Source of the DNA: Undaria pinnatifida
Taxonomy: Eukaryota > Sar > Phaeophyceae > Laminariales > Alariaceae
Direction of reading: 5' to 3'
Assembly: GCA_012845835.1 (NCBI GenBank)
Contig: JABAKD010000030.1
Location: 13,611,076-13,675,075 of the forward strand
DNA length: 64,000 bases
Shown here: piece by piece, positions 45,806-57,400 of the stretch
How the letters are laid out: the number at the start of each line of letters is the position of its first letter
Numbering within the stretch: the stretch's first letter is position 1
Translations under genes and position numbers: made by a program
The notes under the pieces: model-generated
Database searches by the model: none
What the model was told of the DNA's origin: nothing
Seen by the model: the letters and a program-made list of their open reading frames with translations, nothing else

Positions 45806-48800
45806 ATGACGACCATGCCAGGCCCTTCGCTCGGGGCAGGCGAAGAGATCCTCGTCACCGCTCACGCAGCGCACAAGAAAACGCCAGGAACAGCTTGGTT
45901 CACTACGAGGAGGGCCTTGTGGAGAGCGGCGGACGGGAGGGCGGCTGTCCAGCGCGCAGAGGTGCCTTGGGCAGCAGTCAAAAGCTTCCAGGTGAGTGTT
46001 GGTCACAGCAGCAGAAGCAGCAGCAGCTGGACTCTGCCAGACATCCTCTGCATGGTGTTGGAGGGATTGAAGCAGCAGCAGTGCCAGTTTTGATATTCTT
46101 GGAACGTCCACGGTTCGCCGGACTGCACTGCCGCTACGAGGTACTGCTGCTGCTGCTGCACTCCTGCCAGTGTCATGTTAGCGGTACAGCAGCAGCAGTG
46201 CAGTTTCAATGTGAGCGGTAGCCAGCGGCCGTTCGTCTCGCAATTTGACCTCTAGCTTTGAAGCGCATGATACAGCGGATGCGTAAGTTTGATTGCACTA
46301 CTTGTACGTATTACCTGTATACAGTGGATGGTGTCAAGTGATTTGATCAACGCCACTTGACACAGCATGAGTCGCGTTTATCTATAGCCGTAGCGTTAGC
46401 GACAAGAGCCTCGCTACGAATGATGCCCGCGTGCGTACACAGGGCACGCTGCGCATCCCCAGTAGTTACACCGCTACCCAACCAAGCTACGCAACGAAGC
46501 CGGCAGCAGTGCGTGCGATCAAGCTGTCACCTTCAGCCGTCGTGATTGTACAAACGCTTCTAGATTCGGCCACGGGGATCGCGTTTACTGCGGGGTACTG
46601 CCGCCAATTCGCGTGTAACTCCCGCGCCTCTCGCAGCAGATAATGATTTGCCTAGTTTTTAATTTTCGGCTATAATATAGGGGCCCGCCCTATGTGCAGG
46701 TGCGACCTGCACACAAGCCGTGCAGGTCGCGACAGGTCAACTTCAAACTTGCACGTTGGCCCACACCCACCCGACCCATGACGTAACCCTAGCCCTAACC
46801 TCAACCCTTTGGGCGCTCGAGGGCGGCAGGGGCAGCCGCGCGGCTCCACCGCGTGGTTTAGTCGCGTTTTGTACAAAAAACGGGCGACCGACAGGCCAGC
46901 CTCGACCAGTAAGACCAACGAACTGCGCAGTAGTGTTGTGTGCAGGCCGATCCTGCGCGTATGGCGGGTCTAATGGGGGCTATGACCTATAATGTGCCCC
47001 TATGTGAAACTCTTTCGTTGAGTCATAGCCCACAGATTTGCAGTTTACAGTCAACGTTGATGTAACCTCTGCCCCCCGTTTGCAGCGTAGTCTGTTGGCT
47101 GCAGCCTCTCGGCAGCCGGTATCGCTGACGGGCATATATATAGTCACGCGGGGTTTTGGTGTTTTGGTATGTCTTTTGTTGTTTTGCTGTCTTCACGTGA
47201 AACAGATACTCCTACCCCCTGGCGACATCCAGCACACCCAGTTCCGCGTGATTATTCTTCTTAATATCATAGCAGATAGACATTTTGTCGGGTGTAGGTC
47301 GGTCACGATCACGACCTACACGATCTACACGACCTACGAGACAGAGCACATCTACGCCACATATCGCACAATTCCAATTTTGCGCATCCCATGTTATATG
47401 ATCTCCTTTCCTGGTTTACAGGGAGGCGTCCTCGACCAGGTCAATCCCTGCACCACATCCTATTCACGCCACGAAAGAAAAAGCAAAAACAGAGTCCCTT
47501 GCCCCGCCCTCTCCTCCCCCCCCCTCGTAATATCTTCAAATCAAACCCTCTCAGTGCTCCCCAGCAAGCGAGCCCCGAGCCATGCTCCGCCTCCTCAGGG
47601 TTTCCGAAGGCCAGCCTCCCATTATCCTCCGCTTCTCCGAAACGGAGGCAGACACGCCGCGGGAGGTCTTAGAGAGGGCGCAGGCGGCCATAAAGAAGGC
47701 CATGAAAGGAGACGTGGAAGGCCACGGAGCAAAGGGTGGGAGTGGAGCGGGGGCGGGGGCTGCTGCTGGAGGAGGCGGCAGCAGCAAGGGGAAAGGGAAA
47801 GATAAGGGCGGCGGGAAGGATGTTGGGTGAGTTGCGGCAGGGGATGGAGTGGAAGGGCCTAGGGGGAGGGGGGCGGGAGTGCAGGGAGATTGGGGGCGAA
47901 AAGGGGAGGGAAAGGTGAGGTGGTGTGTTTTCGGGAGCTTCCACCGCGATTGTGTTTGCTCGGGAAGCGTTTCCCGCGGCGTACTTCGCATATTTGCCTT
48001 GGAAGAGAAGCATATTTAGCTTTTCGTTGTTGCGATCTAAATATGTCATGTAAACAATGCGCTTTTTTGGGGCATGCTGTTCTCCGCGGCCGAGTTCTTT
48101 CTCGTGCTTTCGGCTGCGGGGCAAGCAAGGGAAGCATCGGTAAGTTACGCCGCATGTCTGGATCCCGGCCGAGCTTCGTGGAGACGCTCTGAGCATTCAA
48201 CATCGCTGAGCTGTTGCGTTCCGCCTTGCTGAATCGCGTAGGTACAGATGGAAAACCCCACATTTTTAGTTACTTTTCAATAACCCGCTCCGCTCTTCCA
48301 TCAGTCCAGTTGTTTTTACCCCTTCTGCTGTCTGCTACGACGCCGCTACATATTTAGTAAAACTGTTTTAAATACGTCAGCTGTGAGTTCGATCATGTTA
48401 CGGGTGTATACCCATCTTTTGCAAGCTCCGTGATACCGCGTCCGTGCGTTTTTATACGTGTATTATTCTTTGAAGATATATTACTTCTGTGCATGGTGCC
48501 AGGCTACATATTTATGCAGCTACCAGGCACATACTCAGTATTATACAGCCAGTGGCAACAGCAGCACATCTGTCCAACATCGTACGTATGCATTGCCCCT
48601 AGCCCTGTGACTTCTTCGGTCGTACACTTCGCACTGGACACGTGACACACCTTGCCTGACAAAACTACCTCCCTTCGTCCGTCTACCTGGGAGATTTGCG
48701 CCTAGCTATTAATCCTCGAGTGATTGTGCCCCTCGCACCTGGGAGCTAGTCGCACCTGGAAAGACCCACTAAGCAAGGTCTGTAGTGCCGTCTGCCTCGT

Positions 48801-51800
48801 TTCGCCGAGCCCATACAAACCCATACCGCTCTATCTCTGTTTTTTTTCCAACTCTGCTGATGTGCTACTGCATCACGCATGGCCCTCAAAACTCTCTACT
48901 TGTGGCAGTCATTGTACAACAGCACCCGTGCTGTGGGCAGCTCTCTCCTTTGTGACAGTCACAGACGGTGCTTCTGCGTGTGTTTATGCGTGCGCTTCTG
49001 TGTGTACCAGGTATGTGTGAGCAGACAGTGTGTTGTCATAGGCTCACTACACAATCAAGAGGGGCGGCGGATAGTGTTTTTCATGGCAGCCGCTCAGCCT
49101 CGCAGTGAGCTATCATAGGCACACAACACGATCAGAAGTAGCGGTGGGTTGTTCTTTCAACAGCAGCCGTTAAGGCCCTTAGCCGTAAAATCAGTACTGC
49201 TGTACCAGCTATACAGCAGCAGCACAGCAGCAGCAGTAAAGCAGTACATGGACAGCCGTGTTTATAAACACTTGCCTTCGTGCCAGTAGTGCACGGTGTA
49301 CGTCCGTGGTTGGTGAACAGAAGGAGATCGAACCACAAAGTTTTTTTCGCCTCCAATGCAACGACCAAGCACACTATCGTCGAACCTGATGCCAGGTATA
49401 CGAAGCATACAGCAGGCAGCTCATGCATATCATTGTAACGCCTTTGTTCCCGGGATATCGAGATGAAAGATAAACCCCACCCCAAGTGGGAACCTTGTAC
49501 TACTGTATACACTTCGAAACATGGAATTTGAAGGGAGGTGGGCGTTCCTTGTAAATAGAATATGCATATCTGAGAGCAGTCACCAGCATTTAAAGCCCCT
49601 AGACAGCAGGTGACAGCGGCCGCAGTAGCAATGCACACCTGCGATTAGCGGAGCGGAATGTTATGATCTGCGAATGCTTCGGATGTATTTTGTGTATGGA
49701 ACGTTTCGTCGAGCGTAAACGCCGCCTTGGTTGTTCTTCTGCGATCTCGAGGACCCTTGTGGCCGCCTTCCTTCCTTACCCGGATTGGTCGTCGGCCTGC
49801 ACGAGGCAACTCTCTTGCGCGCGAGATGGCGTTGTGCTGTGAGCCAGTTTTCGTGGTGAATTTTATCATTTCTGAACTCGCAAGGCCTGGAAGCAAAGTA
49901 TCTAATGTACGTTTGTTTCGTTTTGCGCTCTCCTTCCCCTCCCCTCTCCGACAACGCTGCCCTGCCTCCCTTCGCCGCGTCGACTGATGTACGACATGGC
50001 CGTCCCAATTTCACACGTGCGGCGTTTCAACGCCTGGCAAACACGCCGCACGGGGTGCTAATGGACGAATGGACGGGTGGGTGGTGGTGGTGGTGGTGTT
50101 GGTGTTGGTGATGATGGTGGTGGCGGTGGTGGCGGTGGTGGGTTTGGACGAACGGATTAACCTGCTTGGCTTGATGCGACAGTAAGGCTGCCCTTAAGAA
50201 TATGAAGTGGAAGACACGGGGTGGCTTGCTGGGCACTGCATCGGGGGGGCAGACGCTTCGCCACAGGTGCGGAAAACTCCACGAGGTTGGGCCTGCTACC
50301 CCACTAGTCGACGGTTGCCGCGTTCTCGTACCACCCTTTCCCTGCCCGCCCTTGTACGCGCGGTCGGTTCCTTGTGGTTGTTTTTGCTTGTGATTTTCTT
50401 CCAATGGGGTGCTGAGCCTGATTTGTAAAACACGGGCTACACGTCTCTTATCACTTCGCTTTCCGCGTTTCTTACCCTCCCACTTGGCGTACCGTTGCGC
50501 TTGGGTTGCTTCCCGCGGCAATGGCGACATAGGGACAGCATGCCGGGGGGACGAATGCGCGACGTTCACGACGCGAGGCAGAGGGCGGCACTCCTTGCGG
50601 GGGATGACGTGCTGACCACGCAGTACCGCGAGATGGTTGACGGAGGCGTCGTCACGGAGGAGGTGGGAAGCATCTCGATGCCGTGCCCACCGCTCCTCTT
50701 ACTGTTTCTCTTGCGTGGTTTTTGTATAGTTGAGCGCATGCGCTGATGGCGCGTCGATGATTTGGTCAGTAAAATTTCGAGACAACCCCTCACCGGCGGC
50801 CCCGGCCTCCCGCCCTCTTCGCCCCGACCTCCGCCTCCCGGGGTTTCCAGGAGTTCTGGGAGTCTAGGAGGCGTACCCTTGCAGAGGAAGACGCTAAGGC
50901 GGCGTCGAGGCACACCGGTACCCCGAGCGAAATGCCGAGCGACCTCGTTGGCGAGACGACTTCCTCGGGGACCCTCAAGTTCAAGTTGAATGCGCGCACC
51001 ATTCACAGCATCTTCACTATGTATCCCATCGTCTTCAAGTGAGAGAGGAGATAATGTTGTTTGGAGGATATGGAATAGAAATAGCTAAGGCGGCGGGATG
51101 GAAATTAAATTGATGGGCGTTATGCTAGAGGTTTTGATTGGAGGAGGAGGGAGGGGGGAGGGGGGGAGTTGGCGATGTATTCCCATCGTGTTGAAGTGAC
51201 GGAAGGGAGGTGGATGGAAAATTAATAGAACCAGTGATTGCGCGGTGGGGCAGGGGAGGGAGGGATATTTAATGAACTTGATGGGCGGTGTGCTGGGAGG
51301 TTCGATGAGAGGAAGGATTGGGGGTTCATCATGTATCCCGAGGTGCTCTAGTGAGGGATGAACAGAGCGTTGGGGGGGGGAAGGACTTGGGTGTAAACGA
51401 TGGGCGGTGCGCTGGGACTTCGATGAGGACAGGGGGAGGAGGCAGGGGGGGGGCATGCCGTTGTTCCCCTGAGCCTTGAACGGTAAAAAGAGTACGAGTA
51501 TCGCTTATTATAGGTATAATTCAGCTGTTTCGTCCTGCTGTATATTTGTTTTCCGAAGAAGCCAAGTGTGATATTTCAAGACAGCCAATCCGCATATTCG
51601 CCCTCGACAGGGCGTACCAAGCAAACGTGCCGACCGAAATGACCGAAAAGGAGTTTTGGACGAAGTATATCCAGAGCGCGTACTTCAACAGGGACCGGGG
51701 GGGAGGCGACGCCTCCTCGAGCGGCGGGCCCAACGGTACTTCGTCCGCCATCAGCGGCAACAAGCGGAGAGCCGTTGAGGCCGGGGGCGGCCAGGACGAC

Positions 51801-54381
51801 ATGTTTCTTCGCTTTGCCGCGCAGGAGGCTGAGAGGGAGAAGAAGGCCAAAGAGGGGAGGGAAGGGGGGGGAGCGGCGGGGGGGGGCGAAAAGGGGGAGG
51901 AGCGGGGGAGCGGGGGTTGAGGGAACGGAGGGGGGCAACAGGCTTGAGGCTGGCAGCGTTGATCCCATGGTTGACCTGACGCTGCAGTGGGGGGACCACC
52001 ACGCGGGGGAGGTGAGGAGAAGGCGCGCGCCCTCTGGGCGCAAGGGTGGGGCGTGAGCGTAGTGGGTTTGGTTGTGGGGTTGTGTGAACTCAATCTGTGC
52101 ATGGCCGTAGTCGTATGACCATAGACCCTCGCATCCCTACTATGCCGGGACGAGGCACGTCGGATTTTCACCATCCAGGCAGACATTGTTTGCACCAAGC
52201 GCGGAGCGCCGTGAGGTTTTCGGCGAGTCGCATGAAGGGTGAACTCCATCCTTCCAAGAACCACTCGTAAGACTGACTTCGGCACCTTGTGCCTACTTTC
52301 TTGCTTATGGATGACAGCGCCAATGAATTACTTTTTTTTCTGGTGTGGCCACTCCAGAGACAGCATTGGGTATTACTTTGCAACTGCTTCGTGGGTGCCT
52401 TGCCATATCCACACTACGTGATGCGATCATTCCCCTTGTGCGGAGTTAGGGTTCTTCGCCCCCACAAAATGATCTACTCGATAACCATCATGGTGACCGC
52501 CAAAAAAAAAAGACGGCACGCTGGTTGTCTAGCTCACGCAGTGATTGGCATGTTTTACAGCGTCGTTGCCAACCAACGCCAACCCCAATATACATATAAT
52601 GTTCAGGCGGGGGGGGGTTGTTATGGGGAGGCGTACTCGCTTTTTGCTTGCCTTAGACATTTGACCATACCATTGACCACGATTCCCTTTCGAGACGGAG
52701 CACCGTTCCTACTCCTAATAGAGACACCTCCAATATTTGGGCGCTCATTACGCTTCTTCTATATATTACATAGAAACTGTTTGCTTATCCTATCCCCGTC
52801 CTGTTTCGCCGTCTGCGGCCACCAGCTATCTCCTAGGATAGCGATCGTTTTCTCGCTACTCTCTAGTCTACCAAACTCTTCCATGTCACGTACGTCTAAT
52901 TTCCTCATCTCCTCTAACGCATTCCGTTCCTCCTTGGTTATTGGGCAGGGAGAGGGGAGGGGGGGTCGCTCGCACTGCTTCTCGCGCGCAATGGTAGCGA
53001 TATTTCCTGCTACTTCGTTGAAACGGAAGCTTACCCCCCCCCCTTTCCGCCGCCTGCCCTTCACCCGGCCGTCACTGCTGTCACTATCGCTGCCGCTGAC
53101 GCCGCTGCCGCTACTTCAGCTTTCGCCCTGTCTTGTAGTCTGTCCGTATTTTGTCTGAATATGGTCGGCGTGTTCTTGTCCCGATCGTTTTTGTTCGTGT
53201 GTCTGGGCGTTGGTGTCGGGTGTCGTCGGTGTGGGTGCCTGATCCCCGTATATAGGTAGATGACAGCGACCCGGTGGAAGAGGTTACGGAAGCGGCCACG
53301 AAGCGCAAGGAGGTCGTTGGAAAATTCAACCGTCATGCAAGGTAATGCAACGTAACGCGGTTGGCGTAAAAGGTGGCGCGGTTTTCCTGGTTTGTAGAAG
53401 GTGGCACCGTTTTCCTGGTTTGGTGGCCTAAAAAAAGACAAACAAAAAAAAACACAGTATTAATATGCAAAGTAAGTAAAAAAAGCTGTTTGGTTGAGTT
53501 CTGGCGAAAATTCCAATTCAAAATACGGTTTTCGGCTCATTTCGGCTCGCATATAGAAAAAACACGGTGGACTCCCAAACGCCGATTTTTAGTTTATTTA
53601 TCAGGCTGATTTGGCCCGTTTTTTTCGTCTGAATATTGGTTTGCTCACACAGGAGCGAGGTTGCTGTGTGGGGTGCATGCTCGATTACTATGGCTCACTT
53701 TCGCTCGACGTGTAACATTAGCCGTCGATGTAAAGTCGACCAATTTGTTAAAGGGTTTTTTTGTTCGTGTGTTTTCATTCATTGATTTGTTCGTTGGTTT
53801 TGTTCGTTTTCTTTTGGTTCGTTTGTTTTTGTTTTGGACGAACGCCAGACTGGTGATGCAGCCACCGGATGCAACTGGGTCTGGTCGACGACCGGCGGTT
53901 GTGGATAGCGCGGCGTCGGCGACGGACATGCCCGAGCTGAGGCAGCACGAAGCAGTCGTTCGGGAAAAGGTGAGGACGATGTTTGTTGTTTGTTGTTTGT
54001 GGTTTGGAGATTATTGTTTTGTTTTTTGTTTCTGTTTTCGTTTATGTTTTCGTTGTTTTTGTTCTTCTGTCGTTTGGTTTTGTTTTGGTCGTTTAGCGTG
54101 TTGTTTCCTGTATTGTTTCGTATGTTGTTTCGTTTGTTTGATTTTGTTCGGTGTTTCGTATTTGTTTTGGTTTCTGTTTTACATTTTTTGTTGTTGTTTT
54201 GTTCGTTCCTTGGTTTGGCTAGTGTTTTCACTTGTTTCACTCCGTTTCTTGTTTTTTTTTGTTTCGCTTCTTGTGTCCCGTTTATTTTATTTTTCTTGGT
54301 TTTTGTTTCTGGTGTCTTGGTTGTGGTTTCGTTTTGTTGTTTCGTTCGGCGTTTTATACTTGTTTTGGTTTCTGTTTTCCT

Positions 54382-54414
<33 letters not shown>

Positions 54415-57400
54415 CACTCCGTTTCTTGTTTTTTTTTGTTTCGCTTCTTGCGAAGTTCCGTTTACTCCCTTGTCTTGGTTGTTGTTGTTTCGTTTGTTGT
54501 TTTGTTCGGTGTTTCGTACTTGTTTTGGTTTCTTTTTTCAATTCTTCCTTTGTTGTTTGCTTTTCGTCCCTTGACTTGATTGTTGTTTTCGCGTATTTCA
54601 TTCCGTTTATTATTTTCTTTTTGTTTCGCTTCTTGCGTTGTTCCGTTTTTTTTTTTGTTGGTTTTTGTTTCTGGTGTCTTGTTTTGTTGTTCCTTGTTTC
54701 GGTTCTGGTTCCGTTTCGCTTCAGATTTTGTGGTTGCCGTTATTTCCCCTTGAACATATCCTGCCGGCGATTAGACCCTTCTTCCTAAACGCGCATAGCG
54801 TCAGTTGTCAACGCCAAGTCAACTATTAATCACTGTTAATCTTTATAGTATTATATCACTATTAATAGCTGAAGGTTTCGTTTTTTGTTCAACCGCTCCC
54901 CGGCAACGAAACCACGCCTAGAATATGCCGAATGCGGTGTGCAACTCCCATCAATGTAAACGTTGTATACAGCACTGGTGTATATTTGCTTTCTCCTCCC
55001 TGCCCGGGGTCGAATCTCGCGCAGTACAGCAGCGGTAGCAACAGCAGCAGCACGGCACGGCCATCTCCACCCTCTCCCCCCGTCCGCTTTCCGGCCTCCT
55101 TTTGAAGAACCCTTGCTCCTCCGGCTTCACCTCTTTTGCCGCCCCACACGGCCCGCTTCCGGCCTTGTTTCTACGAAACCCCTTGTCCTTCCACCTTCAC
55201 GCCTGATGTCGCCATCGCCACCCCCCCTCCCTGCCAGCTTTCATGCCTCATTTTTACGAAACCCTCGCCCCTCCGCCTTCACCTTCTGTTCCGCTACCCC
55301 CTCCCCTCGTCCGTCTGTCTGTCTGTCGGTCCGTTTCTCCACCTCATTGTTACGAAACTCCTCCTTCGTCGGCCTTCACTTTTTCCACCGCGCCACCGCC
55401 TCCGCCGCCGGCGACGCCTGTAGCTGGAAATTGCGCACAAGAGCAGGTACCACGGAGGCAGCACAACCTTGCTGCCAGATCGAAGCGGCGCAAAGGATGC
55501 CGGTTCGCTCGCGCGGCCCCAGGCCCCTCGAGTTGTCGGGACGGTTTCGTTGGCGGAGGCCAAGGAGCAGCTAGGCCCTGGGTTTTCTATATTGGGCGGA
55601 AGGCCTAAAGTGTCGAGGGCTGTGGCGGAGCCTGGGCGGGCTTTGTTGGCGCTCAAGGAGTGCACCAGGGAGACGGATAAGGGCATCGGAAGTGCCTTCC
55701 ATCTTCAGGAGTGAGTCTGGGGGGGAGGGGGAGGGGGGGGAGGGGGAGAGGGGGGGGAGGGGCGTACTCATTTGTTGCTTACCTTAGTCATTTGACCATT
55801 GACCACGCATCCCTTTCGAGACGGAGCAGCATTCCTACTCCTAATAGAGACACCTCCAACATTTGGACGCTCATTACGCTTCTTCCATATATTATAAAGA
55901 CTGTTCGCTTATCCTGTTCCCGTCCTGTTTCGCCGTCTGCGGCCACCATCCATCTCCTAGGATAGCGATCGTTTTCTCGCTGCTCTCTAGTCTGCCAAAC
56001 TCTTCCATGTCACACGGAGGGGGAGGGGGGGGAATCTTATCATAGCTTGAAAAACGTGACTTGGACCACTACTACCAAAAGCTCAGACTGAAATATACAT
56101 GGGCAACTGTTCGCTATTGAAAACTTATTTGGGCTCGCCTCTTCTACACGAAGGCTGAGGCGGCAGCAGTATGAAATCGCTTTCGGTATGCCCACATCTA
56201 CGGCGTCTGCCCCCCCCCTCCCCCCCCCCTCCCGGTCTGTGGTGCCCCCCGCCCTCCCCGTTCCTTGAGTACACTGAATGTTTTCGCATTTCTCTCCCGT
56301 CGTAACACCGTACTGTGCCGCCCCGCCCTGCCTCGGCCTTGAAGGTACCCGGAGAACTTCATCGGGGGCATGCATAGACATTTCCAGATCGTCGGAGAGC
56401 TCCTCAGGTGACGCCCTTTGGTTTCGTCGATTCTAGTCGGGGGGGGGGTCTGTTGGTACCGAGTTACCTGGTATTATACGAGCGTTCTTGCTCTTTATGG
56501 TCAGTTTTGAGCATGAGTAGTAGTAGTGTTGTTGTTTTTCTTATGTTTCGAAAACGTCAGCTGCAAGTTCGATCAATTAAAGGGTCGGTACTCGTCTTTG
56601 CGTATTTTGTTCGTCTGCAATGCTACCGTATGCTAGTCACGGCATATGTGCGTGTAGTTGGTGCACAGCAGCAGGAGGATATCGAACCACAACCACATTT
56701 TCGCGTCAAGCACATCAGTGAAATACACGTAGTCGGACCTTATACCAGGTATACGAAAAACATAACAGCATCAACGAAAAAAAAATAACCCGTACATATC
56801 ATTGGAACACCTGTGTTCCCCCTTTTCGGCTTGCAACCCCCCCCGAGAATCAAGCTAATCGACCCCGCACCCCGAAGGGGAACCTTGCACTACAGTACAG
56901 TACGAGCGTGTCTTGTCTTCACTGTTGTGCGTACTGGACGGTCAATGCGTACTCGATAAGGTAAGGTAAGGTAGCATGCTTTCGCCTAAAGTAGCACGAA
57001 GATCCACTGCTGTTATCAGGATGGATTATGAACCGAAAAAAGGAGGGGGGGGTAAGCACCCGGCTTTGTTTACTAGCGTTTCAATCAAGTTTAGTTTGTT
57101 GACCGGTCTTTTCTTCCGTTGGAATGACGTTTATTTACTCACATCACGCTGGTCGCTCCGGTGGTCTATTAATAGTGGTTACTTGCAGTAGCGTGGATGA
57201 CGTTTTTTTCCCCTCATGGCGTTGTTGATGGGGCTGCACCCTCTGATTAATAACTTATTAATAACTCGGAATCATTTTTTTTTGTTGGTATTTTTGTAGC
57301 ACCCAAGGGCCCAGAAAAGGTGAGGGTGCGCGCAGCTACTGCTGTAGCGTGCGGCACTCATTTTCTTTTTGTCTTCATTTTTCAGCCTTTTTGCTGTGTT

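Noticed and set aside
47569..47991. Pro-rich minus frames over p62 exon 2
   Set aside because: Antisense shadows of the p62 PH-domain exon and its GC-rich Gly/Lys tail.
53661..54788. 375-codon open frame, plus strand, extremely hydrophobic (Phe, Cys, Val, Leu)
   Set aside because: It is produced by the T/G-only low-complexity intron of the p62 gene and crosses a well-supported p62 exon (53849-53969) in another frame.
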